Made by a program: the position numbers and the translations under genes. From Bugula neritina (lineage: Eukaryota > Bryozoa > Gymnolaemata > Cheilostomatida > Bugulidae), in the NCBI GenBank assembly GCA_964035545.1, contig OZ037768.1, forward strand, positions 14,136,175 through 14,200,174: DNA of 64,000 bases, in the 5' to 3' direction. Of this stretch, positions 1 through 64,000 are shown piece after piece (position 1 is the stretch's first letter; every line of letters begins with the position of its first letter). Below the pieces are notes generated by a model. That model worked only from the letters and a program-made list of their open reading frames with translations, ran no database searches and was not told where the DNA came from.

Positions 1-523
1 TCACATTTCTATCACATGTTTGTTGGTATATATTTTCGTTGGATCAAATACTTTTAAGGAACATTTCAAGAACAAGCATTTCCTATTTTAAAGCAGATTG
101 CATATTGCAAATAGGAACACATTTTATTTGATATGAACAAACTGAAAGAAAGAATTTTAAATCTACAGGATTATATAACTATAGTAAAGTCTAAAAGTTG
201 CCTGTATTGAAAATTAGTTTGACATAACTGAAGTAACCTGTACTGCCTAAACTAACAATTGTAATAAGTTGTATGCTGCACCTATTCCAACTTCTTCGTT
301 TAATTGTTGCTAATTATTACTGCAACAGCAATGCCAATTATTACAATTTTATTCATCACCAAGCACTCACCCCTTTCCACTTGATAATATGTAATTGGTG
401 CATGTCTGGCTCAATTCAGTAATGGCCATGTTCAAACAAAAAGTCATTTTGACAATTATCAAATTAGCAATCTTATGAGTTGAAACATGTCAAAATCTAT
501 GGTGCCAAGTATCTCTTATACAG
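1..523. other. Intron sequence upstream of first visible MTRR exon
   Basis: No coding segment resembling the flavodoxin N-terminus of MTRR (the first ~60 residues of the family) is visible here. The stretch ends in a normal acceptor (CAG at 521-523), so it reads as the 3' part of an intron and the missing 5' exons lie left of the window. Confidence 0.7.
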
Positions 524-3500
524 TTTGTGCTGGAACAAGAGTCATTAGTTGTGATAGTTGTATCTACAACTGGTGATGGGGAACCTCCAGATACCGCCCT
601 CAAGTTTTGGAGAAGAATCAAGAGGAAAACGTTGGCGAAAGATTATTTTTCTAATGTTAAATACTCATTGTTAGGTAAACTCCACCTTTTAACTATTATA
701 CACTTATTCAATGATTTGGTGATGTAAATGTTTTATTCTGCACCATTAGAATAACTCCTTCATTGTGGAAATAGTCTTATGTGGGATCACACAACACTAA
801 AGTAGCCAGCTGTTTGTTGTTAGTTAATGGAGTGCTTCAGCATACTCGGGTTAGTAAATGCACCACCCTCTCTTATTATATATATTTCATGTTTCTTACC
901 AGGTTTGGGAGACTCAAATTATAACAACCACTGTGCATTTCCCCACATGGTGAACGATCGCCTGTTACAGCTAGGTGCTACTCAATTCCTCCCAGCAAGC
1001 TTTGCAGATGATGCAGTTGGGCAAGTATTTGTTACTTCATATTGGATTTTGTGTTTCTTTCCGGTTGATATCTGGCAGTTGATAATATCTATTTTATTCC
1101 TACATCATTGTATATAATTATTTGGCCCTGCAGTCTATTGAATGTATCCCTACTTCTGCAATGCATGATTTTATTTAAACAACTCGTTAACAGAATCTCG
1201 CCACCTTTTCAATGTCACATAAATACTGACATCTGCATTTTGGCAAAGAGGCTTGGTGTTTCTATTTAACTAGTAATAGTTAAGTTTCTCAAAATAAAAG
1301 AAAATTTCAAGTTATAATTCATCAACTGGTCAACAATTTCCTAAGTAGCTTGTAGCATTTCTGCTTCAGGTAAAGGCTCTAGCAGTGATCAAAGGTACAC
1401 ATTTTTAGCTTGATTCACTCGTTCCTTGCAGCAAATTGTTGGAAGTGTGGCTTAAAATGTGATTGTTGTTCATTATTTTGTCATTAATTTTATGTTACTG
1501 CTTGTGCCAATAGATTGGATATCGTGGCTGAACCATGGATAGACTCTCTCCTTAATGCTCTTTGCGAGATATTTAAGTTGAGTCCTCCATCGGATGATAA
1601 CAAAGCTGTGAATGCTGCTCTGGGCATTATAAAAGATTTGGAGTCTAAACTAGTCATTGATCCCTCTAAAAGTTCTACTTTTACATTAACCAATGGTGAA
1701 CTGTCAGGACCAGGTGGCACCAATGAAAACTCATCATCCACCAACATCTCAAGTAAAGTGTTGAGTTTAGTGTAGTGTAGTGTATTGTATTGTAGTGTAG
1801 TGTAGTGTATTGTATTGTAGTGTAGTGCAGTGTAGTGTAGTGTATTGTATTGTAGTGTAGTGCAGTGCAATGTAGTGTACTGCAGTGTATTTTAGTATAG
1901 TGATGTGTATTATAATGTAATGCAATGTAGTGGGGTGTGGTACAGTCAGTGTATTGTATTGTAGTGTAGTATAGAGCAGTGTAGTGTAGTATAGTGCAGT
2001 GTAGTATAGTGTATTGTAGTTTAGTATGGAGCAGTGTAGTGTAGCTAGCTGCAGGTTTATTAAGCAATCATATCACTTGTATCTTGGATGCACAATACAC
2101 CTATTGTATAACATGTAGGTTGGACAGATAAAATATCATTGGATAAAGTAAAGAATTTGACTCTACCCAGTGCTCCTCTATCTTATATATCGGTTGAATA
2201 TCTAGCCACAGAAAATAAGGTAGGCTATTTTATGCACAGTTAACTTGCATCTCTACCTAGGCAGTGACAATATAAGAAGGTTTAGGCAACTGTCCTCTAA
2301 TCCAGGGGTGTCCAACCTTTTTGGATCGAGTGCGACTGAAATTGAATATTTCATGACGAGGGCCACATTGTAAAATGGTATAATTTAGCTTGAGCTGGGG
2401 CCCATAGCATTAGTAATTTTCAAATAACTTTATTCCTAATTACCATGAATCATTACACCATAAAGTCTCGATAATTACTGCAGGCTGCATGTTTTAGCAT
2501 GTATATAAGTAAGACACTTGAAAGATGGTTTTCCACTCTAATTCACATATGTGTGAAAAATAATTTTGTTATGCCTTTGAGGGCCACTTAAATGTAAGCT
2601 GGGGGCCACATCTGGCCCTGGGGCCGCCTGTTGGACAGCCCTGCTCTAATCTATCATAAAAATGCTTCAAAGTAAAGCAGATGTAGTTGTTTTGTGGAAA
2701 GGAAGAATATGAACAATGATGACTTGCTTTTATCTCTAATTGCTAAATCATAAGTTTTTATGAGTAGTTTCTGACCAATTTCAAGTCACAGTTTTGGATA
2801 ATAATATACAGAAAGTGCTAATAAACTGATTCAAATTACCTATAACAGAAACAGAGGTATTTCTGAAAAAAGTATGTCTAGGATTTTAATATGGCAGCTT
2901 CAAACTAGTACTCCACTACAGTGATTACTGGCGAAACAGAAACCCTTGTACTGGTAGTACCCTTGTACTGGTAGTACCCTTGTGCTGGTAGTACCCTTGT
3001 ACTGGTAGTACCCTTGTACTGGTAGTACCCTTGTGCTGGTAGTACCCTTGTGCTGGTAGTACCCTTGTGCTGGTAGTACCCTTGTGCTGGTAGTACCCTT
3101 GTGCTGGTAGTACCCTTGTGCTGGTAGTACCCTTGTGCTGGTAGTACCCTTGTGCTGGTAGTACCCTTGTGCTGGTAGTACCCTTGTGCTGGTAGTACCC
3201 TTGTGCTGGTAGTACCCTTGTGCTGGTAGTACCCTTGTGCTGGTAGTACCCTTGTGCTGGTAGTACCCTTGTGCTGGTAGTACCCTTGTGCTGGTAGTAC
3301 CCTTGTGCTGGTAGTACCCTTGTGCTGGTAGTACCCTTGTGCTGGTAGTACCCTTGTGCTGGTAGTACCCTTGTGCTGGTAGTACCCTTGTACTGGTAGT
3401 ACCCTTGTGCTGGTAGTACCCTTGTGCTGGTAGTACACTTGTGCTGGTAGTACCCTTGTGCTGGTAGTACCCTTGTACTGGTAGTACCCTTGTACTGGTA

Positions 3501-6500
3501 GTACCCTTGTACTGGTAGTACCCTTGTACTGGTAGTACCCTTGTACTGGTAGTACCCTTGTACTGGTAGTACCCTTGTGCTGGTAAGCTCTCCCCATTGC
3601 CTAAGCAAATTCTTGTTACGCTGAAAACTTGCAGACTATTGCCTAATGGTATATCTTTAAAGTGTTGGGCTTATTACAAAAGATATTTTTCAATTTTGTT
3701 TGGTTTCCTTTATGCATCTTTTACTGAGCAAGTAGCAAATAGAGTGAATGCAACTAACATTGGCTGTCTGCTTTTGCTAGTTTCACCAAATCTGACTGAC
3801 CTGAAGCTGTGAGTGGAGTTTATTCACCAGGGTATATATCATTTTGAATAAATTTGCTATGGAGAGCAACAGTGTATGCTAATTTTGCAATAATAAAATT
3901 AAAACACATAAAATGAAGTGCTATGAAATAGTTGTGATGTTATTCATAATATTCTTATACTGGAAATATTGTTTAACCTTGCTCTCGCTTATACAAGTGT
4001 TGATTGTGGCATAGAGAAAAACTAGATAGTTAATATCATGAAAATGTTAGTACTTGATTGTTAAAATCATCTATAAGTTGACCTGTAGCTTTACTCACAA
4101 TTATCATCATATGCTATGAAAATAACTACTTAGACTATTGTTTTTTTATAAATAAAATTCGATTGTAATTGCTAGTTTGTATATTATGGAAGTGGTGTAA
4201 TAATTTAATTTTTATATATTGCCTAGTTTTTATTTTCCGTGTTGATTTTTATTTTGCAGTTTCTTTTATTGCGTTTTGTTACTTCTAATGTGGCATTGAA
4301 TCTGACATGATAACAGTGATTTACAACTATACAATTACAGCTATTGGCGTGATGATTCATTTATGTATATTATATATCATTTTCTAGAGCATGGTGAAGT
4401 TTCTAATCAACCTTCAAATGTTTCCATTTTATATACAGGCATGTGACCGGTTGCCCGTGCAGAACAACTGTAAGCTACCATTTGCAAACTCAAGAGTGTA
4501 TTCTACTCCAGTAACTAATATTCATCAGCTCTCGGCCAATGAACCTTCTGTAAAGAAGACCTTGCTGGTTGCGCTGGACTGCAGTGTACGAGAATTTATA
4601 CTAATTATATTAACTATGGTCTATTCTATTGTAGTTTATAGCTGTTGTATAATAATTTGGTATGTTATTTGTATAATCTTTGGAGTTAATGGATACAATA
4701 CCTGCGTTTAACCTTGTACCATTTTCTGGTTTTATGTAGGAGTTTGCTGAGGAGTATAAATCAGGTGACAGTTTCAGCATTATTTCCCAAAATGATGATA
4801 GAGAAGTTCATTGGTTACTAAAGCGGTAGGTTTGGTCTCTCCTTGATACATTTGTCAAGTTATAATTTTTCACAAGACATGATTTTATAAAAATTTGTTG
4901 ACACTGAAATTAATTCCAACTTTTTTATGACAGTGAATAATATTCTTTTTTTTTGTCACTTTTATTTGCAATGAATAAATAAGGAAACTTATATAATTTA
5001 ATTATGTCTATGGTTGTGTCACTACTGTCATAGGCAACACAATATTCTCGTATTTTGAAATATATTTTTAATTTAGTTCATCTTTTACACTGTTGCTTTT
5101 AGCTGATGATAAATTAAAAGGCACACTTTTAAATTTGGTTTCATTTCCTTTTGCTTAGGTTGGATGTAAAGAACGCACATGAACTTGTGAAGTTATCAGT
5201 GAGCGCTGATACTTTGAAGAAGAGGGCTGTGTTACCAGAATACATTAATAACCCTAGTAGTCTGTATGAAATATTCAGTTACAGCTTGGATTTCAGAAGT
5301 ATTCCTAAAAAGGTTTGAATAATGTATAAGCTTATCAACATGTTTCTTAGTGTCAACGATTACTATTGCCTATTCAATTCAACTAATTAGACTTAATGCA
5401 GTCATTTCCAACACCTCAGAATGTTGAAATTGATTAAGGAGTGGCTTTTGGCTACATCTTTATGAAAGCAATGCTGCTATTATGTGTTCTTACATTTGAG
5501 TTAGAGTATTTGAACCAATTGTTCTGGTTTTGGATAGGCCATGATGCGACTGTTGGCCAGGTGGTGTAAAGACCCGGTAGAACAAAACAAATTAGAGATT
5601 CTAAGTTCCAGGCAAGGTGCGGATGTTTACAGAGAAACAGTGGTGGAAGCCAGAAGATCTATCTTGGATATACTCCATGCTTTTCCTTCATGTTGCCCTC
5701 CAGTAGAGTGTCTTATAGGTTTGTTGGTTTACAAGAACCTTAGTTGCTGAATTCGTGTTTTGAAGTTCACTTTACTCTTGTGTTCAATTCAACTAGCATA
5801 GTTTGTAACATTTTTCAAATTATATTTTCATACTTTCAACAACATTGTGTAACTTCTACTTATCTGGCATTTAGTGTGTGAGGCTGCACCTTCTTGGAGC
5901 CGTATTTCAAATGTATATTATAATCTGCCTTATAGACTAGACCACCCCCATTTTTATTTTGCAGAAAACTTGCCACGACTGTTACCTCGAGCCTATTCTA
6001 TAGCGAGTGCAAGTGGATGCAAACTGTTGAAGTTGGCTTTCAGTGTCATAGATCTACCTGATATCGGAGAACTAACGGCCAGGCAGGGTCTAGTTACTGG
6101 TCAATTCAATCGCATGTATCACGAGCACAGCACTCAATTACCCAATGTAATTATTAGTACAAACATTATCTAACAATTTTTCAAAATACTTCAATATAAA
6201 ATACAAGATATGAGTTTTTGCAACTCTCTAAGTTTTTTAATATGTTTGTGGAGAGTTTCCCTGTTTGGTATGTATAATATAAATCTAATGCACTGCCATT
6301 TTAATTATGCTGTAATCACAGATTTAGTGCAACTTTGTAATAATGCAATTTGCTGCAAGGTTGATGTGTATCTTCGAACCCAGCAACACTTTAGACTCCC
6401 TTTAGACAGCAACAAGCCGTTAATTCTCATTGGACCCGGCACTGGAGTGGCTCCATTCATCGGCTTTCTAGAGGACAGGTGTGTGTATATGTATATTGGT

Positions 6501-7693
6501 ATGACAGTGAGTATGTGATTGTCATAGTCCGCTATGTCTTATAACTGTGCTTGTAGAGAGAAGCTTCTGGAAGCAGGAGTGGTGCTGGGTGAATGCCTAT
6601 TGTTCTTTGGTAACAGAGTGGAAGCTAGTGATTATCTATTCCGGTAATGTACATACTATATTGTAATATCACTATATGAAAGGCTCATTACAGTTTCTCT
6701 TCTCAACTTTTCCACATTGTATCTGTTTTGCTTTGGCTGCACGTCTGCTATGATTGCCTGTTTAGAGATGACCTGAATCGACATCTTGCCTTGGGAAGCC
6801 TAACACAGCTACACACATGCTTCTCCAGGGATGACCACCACATCAACAAGACTGGTGCTAAATATGTGACCGACTTGATCAGACAACAAGCACACCTCGT
6901 CTCTCACCTCATTACCAATCAGTCTGCATTCATCTATGTTTGTGGAGATGCTAAAAATATGGCCAAAGATGTAAACCAGGCAATCTCGCATGTTCTGCGA
7001 ACTGAAAACGGTAAATAATATGTAATTGGTATTTTATTGCGAGTTATAGATTAAAATTTAAGTTATTAAGCTAGTTTAAATAACAAGCTAAAAGCACTTT
7101 ATGTTGAAGCTTATCGTCTTTTGTTCAATCAGAAGTTACCAAAGGAGTGAGCATACCGCACTAGCAAATTCATGCAAACCTAGCAAACATGTATCTTGAT
7201 GGCTGCTTTCAATTGCTAATTTATAACTTTCTATTGCCTGCTAGCCACTGGGTTAGTGAAATGTTTTTGTGCACAACTTTGGCAGAATACTTTATACTGC
7301 AGAACATGTTGATATTCGTTACCATCTTTCTTGCTTCTGTAGACTACATTATTTTAGTGATGTTTTTACCATATTAGGCGTTTGAATTGGCAGTAATTGC
7401 TGAGCTACATAGAAAGTCTTTTGGGGAAAGCAATTGCTAGATTCCCAAGTGATGCAATTTGCATGAAGCAGTTCGTGTTTAATTTATTGTCTCTTTTATT
7501 TAATTAGTCAAATAGTTGCCATTTGAGCTAAAATTAATTGTATATTAAGTAAATATTCCACAAATCAAGCGAATGTCTCATTGGCAAGTAAAAGATATTG
7601 AATATTTCTGTAGGTTATACAGATGAAGAAGTGGTGACGGTGGTACGTGAACTGAGAGAAGAAAAGAGATATAAAGAAGATGTGTGGATATAA
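524..7693 (+). CDS. MTRR: Methionine synthase reductase, 5'-incomplete, 13 exons
   Basis: A diflavin (FMN/FAD/NADPH) reductase that keeps methionine synthase (MTR, cobalamin-dependent) active by reductive methylation of its cofactor in the cytosol. Exons: 524-674, 903-1020, 1514-1752, 2119-2219, 4439-4585, 4740-4825, 5159-5312, 5538-5718, 5965-6146, 6360-6478, 6557-6643, 6766-7010, 7614-7693. All junction phases agree and the sum is 1890 bases (629 residues plus stop). Human MTRR has about 700 residues, so only about 60 N-terminal residues are off-window. Visible motifs in order: FMN loop STTGDGEPPD, second FMN loop LGDSNYNNH, a variable hinge (exon 1514-1752 and the following one), the FAD motif RAYSIAS, the NADPH pyrophosphate motif GPGTGVAPFIGF, YVCGDAKNMAKDV, and a C-terminal DVWI whose Trp corresponds to the FAD-stacking Trp near the human C-terminus. 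Intron 1021-1513 uses a GC donor. Family match is strong over the whole length, and the MTRR-type hinge and C-terminus separate it from POR and NDOR1. Confidence 0.96.
1021..1513 (+). other. GC-AG intron of MTRR
   Basis: The exon ending at 1020 is followed by GCAAGT rather than GT, and the intron ends with TAG at 1511-1513. Only this border joins the VG and LDIVAEPWI segments in frame, as in the human protein (VGLELVVEPWI). GCAAGT is the classic GC-AG donor. Confidence 0.85.
1772..2046. repeat. Degenerate TGTAGTGTATTG tandem repeat
   Basis: A run of GTAGT/GTATT pentamer-type units fills most of the MTRR intron between exons 1514-1752 and 2119-2219, starting about 20 bases after the donor. 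It keeps long reading frames open on the minus strand that are repeat artefacts, not genes. Confidence 0.9.
2303..2643. mobile_element. hAT-type MITE with perfect 8-bp target duplication
   Basis: The 341-base element starts CAGGGGTGTCCAAC and ends with the near-complement GTTGGACAGCCCTG, giving 13 of 14 matching terminal positions. It is flanked on both sides by CTCTAATC (2295-2302 and 2644-2651), an exact 8-bp target-site duplication. CAGGG termini plus 8-bp duplications are hallmarks of hAT transposons. It has no coding capacity, so it is non-autonomous. A second, more decayed copy lies at 21003-21299. Confidence 0.9.
2942..3584. repeat. 17-bp minisatellite, about 38 units
   Basis: Near-perfect head-to-tail copies of GTACCCTTGTGCTGGTA. 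Most variation is one site (TTGTGCTGG versus TTGTACTGG), with the TAC variant clustered at both ends and the TGC variant in the middle. It lies in the 2.2-kb MTRR intron 2220-4438. Because 17 is not a multiple of 3, all frames stay open in one direction, which creates two spurious 230-residue minus-strand frames. Confidence 0.95.
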
Positions 7694-7991
7694 GTGTTCA
7701 TTTGTACTATATGTTCATATGCTGTAAATATGTTCCCTGTTGATGAACAGTGAAGGAGGCCTAATATATTTGAGAACCAAACTTGGTTTACGTAAGAGAA
7801 TATATTTCTAATATTTATATATTTTTTAATGTCTTCATCCATCAATTTTCAGAAACCAATATTTTCTACTTTACTATGTGATTAACACCATATTTAGTGT
7901 TGAAAGTCTGGTGCTGAATTGTATATTCATGCAATAGTGTAGCTGTAAGTCATTGATTGTAGTGAATTCTAACAGAATGAAAATAATTTTA

Positions 7992-7997
7992 AATAAA
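7992..7997 (+). terminator. Candidate polyadenylation signal of MTRR
   Basis: AATAAA about 300 bases past the stop codon at 7691-7693. It is the first canonical hexamer downstream. Overlapping AATAAA-like strings follow at 7997-8002 and near 8070. Confidence 0.5.
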
Positions 7998-8424
7998 ATA
8001 AATAAGTTTTTCATTTTGAAAAAATTGTTATCAAGAACAATTACAAGTATTAATTCCGGCAAATAACAATAAATAAATGAAAGTGGATATAAACAATTTT
8101 GCATATGCCAAGTTTTTAGTTTTAACTTATTTAGATCTATTATGGCAAAATAAACTTATTACTCCCTAGTCCATCACCTTAGTAACTCATTAGTTAGGGC
8201 AAAAGCTAAATATCTTCATAAGCATGGCACTTCACATCACGTAAGTCTGAAAATAATGCAGTACCATTTCTTGGAATATTCTCCAACAGCTTACAGATAG
8301 TTGGATCTAGCACTGATTTTCTATAAATTGCAGAAATTTGAGCTTTGGTTGGAATTTGATTATGACAACAGTTGTTGAGTCTAGATTAGGGAGTCTAACA
8401 CATGAATTCTAAACAATTGTGTTT

Positions 8425-8575
8425 GGGTGCAGTAGTGGAAAAATTCCAATAGCCCAAATTTTTTGTCTTAAATTATTTGATTTGGTTTGAAATTGTCTCG
8501 AGAACATAGCTTTTTTGATAAATTTCTAATCTACAGCAAAGACTTTTTTCTCCATTTCTGCACCTACCTCACAAC
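8425..8575. repeat. Short dispersed repeat, copy 1
   Basis: Shares start (GCAGTAGTGGARAAATT), middle (TTGAAATTGT...ACATAGCTTT) and end (CCATTTCTGCACCTACCT) with 54205-54372. The ends are weakly inverted (GGTGCAG against AGGTGCAG), which suggests a MITE-like element of unknown family. A 5'-truncated third copy is probable at 36549-36651. Confidence 0.65.
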
Positions 8576-9327
8576 TGGTAAAACATGTTGCTGCTTGGAG
8601 AAGTAGTTTGTTGCTCCTCTCTCAATATTTTGGTTATACAACATAAACACTGGTATTGCGATATTTGCTTCTGCAAAAAGTATTTCAATGTTGCTTGAGC
8701 TGTACCATTGACTAGTAATTAATGGTGAGGTTTTTAAGAAGCTTTAATATTAATTTTTTCTTATAGCTTGAAGTTATAACAATAATATAAAGAGAGATGT
8801 GCAAGTATTGTAAAGGTGAAGACAATGGTCATGGTTATCATAAATATTATCACCAAGTAATGTTATAAGTGTAGTCCTATGATGTCGAATTCCATACTTT
8901 GGTTAACTTTCAACACAAAATTCCCAGCAAGATTCACCAGACTTATATAAGCCTAATCTTGATATTCAGACTTACAATTTTGTCAGCCATTTATTGTAGC
9001 CAGGTGGTAGGCAATAGTGAAATATCAGTTTTCTATATCTTCTATGTTAGGGATGAAGTTTTATTATTATTTTCAATTATACTGCATTAAATAGTTAAGC
9101 TAATATGTATTTTTGATACATAGTAGCCTTTGATGACAAATTTGTTACTAAAAATGTATTCAATAACCAAATAAGTTGCCATCTTCCTACTTATGTTCTA
9201 TTTATACAAGGTAAATAAAAAGATATAAAACTTGCAGTTGTCAAATTTTCCGTTAAAATAAGTTTTGTATGTCTTGACTTTTGATTAAACTTGTAAGTAA
9301 GTTGAAATCAATGTAGCAACAAAATAA

Positions 9328-9333
9328 TTTATT
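9328..9333 (-). terminator. Candidate polyadenylation signal of ADGRV1
   Basis: TTTATT on the + strand reads AATAAA on the minus strand, about 225 bases after the ADGRV1 stop codon (9556-9558). Confidence 0.45.
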
Positions 9334-9555
9334 TCATGAAATGATAAAATTTCTAACATGAAATTATATATAAAACTAAAAAATATGGTTGCAGAAGGTG
9401 TATTACCCAAAGTGCATGCATAAATATACATACTAACATTCTTTTACTATATAGCCATAAAACTTATCTACAAGAAAATCTAGAAATAGGTGCCTGTGCA
9501 ATGATTGTGGGCATAAAGAGGATTTGTAGCAGAGTTTGCTATGTTTACAGACTAA

Positions 9556-63925
<54,370 letters not shown>

Positions 63926-64000
63926 CTGGCAAAGTTGCAAATAATATAATTTGACACCCATGTTATAGTGTTAACACTTTGTTAAAACACATTCATTGGC

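Larger units (their letters stand above)
7694..9555. other. Gap between the convergent MTRR and ADGRV1 3' ends
   Basis: No exon-like segment on either strand. It holds the MTRR 3' UTR, with AATAAA at 7992-7997 about 300 bases after the stop. For the minus-strand gene it has TTTATT at 9328-9333, i.e. AATAAA about 225 bases after the ADGRV1 stop. A dispersed repeat lies at 8425-8575. The rest is AT-rich unique sequence. Confidence 0.7.

Noticed and set aside
2942-3584. CRISPR-like array
   Set aside because: Units are contiguous, with no unique spacers, in an animal intron.
2905-3608. Two overlapping ~230-residue minus-strand frames with periodic TTSTRVLPAQGYYQHKG-type sequence
   Set aside because: They are translations of the 17-bp minisatellite in an MTRR intron, with no start context, splice logic or domain.

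Overview
The window is nuclear DNA of a multicellular animal. It is AT-rich, with spliced genes (GT-AG and a few GC-AG introns), AATAAA signals, tRNA-derived SINEs, hAT-type MITEs and long AT microsatellites. Introns of roughly 0.1-3 kb and a complete ADGRV1 architecture suggest an invertebrate or an early deuterostome. The sequence alone does not let me name the phylum.

Layout. (1) Positions 524-7693, + strand: 13 exons of methionine synthase reductase (MTRR), which lacks only its extreme N-terminus because the gene starts left of the window. (2) 7694-9555: a gap with no gene between two convergent 3' ends. (3) 9556-63925, - strand: 65 recognisable exons of ADGRV1 (VLGR1/GPR98), the giant adhesion GPCR. 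They encode about 5,450 residues, and the first exons lie right of the window. In protein order they give Calx-beta repeats, a LamG module, more Calx-beta, a small PAN/apple-like cysteine module, more Calx-beta, an EAR/EPTP propeller, more Calx-beta, then GAIN/GPS, seven transmembrane helices and a cytoplasmic tail ending in T-H-L, a class I PDZ ligand. (4) 47986-49266, + strand: a complete three-exon secreted C-type lectin-like gene inside one ADGRV1 intron, on the opposite strand, with its own TATA box, CCAAT box and AATAAA.

Exon borders were set by hand from splice consensus plus reading-frame continuity. Every joined border keeps phase except one (around 31896-32435), where a 14-base microexon or an unusual donor is needed. 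The rest of the window is intron sequence carrying transposon relics and tandem repeats, several of them close to splice sites.

The genes do not form a pathway. MTRR reactivates methionine synthase in one-carbon metabolism. ADGRV1 is a cell-surface link and adhesion receptor. The lectin-like gene is an independent secreted protein. The most interesting points are that the three non-Calx modules of ADGRV1 (LamG, PAN-like, EAR) all seem to be inserted at the same place in a Calx-beta fold, and the nested lectin-like gene.
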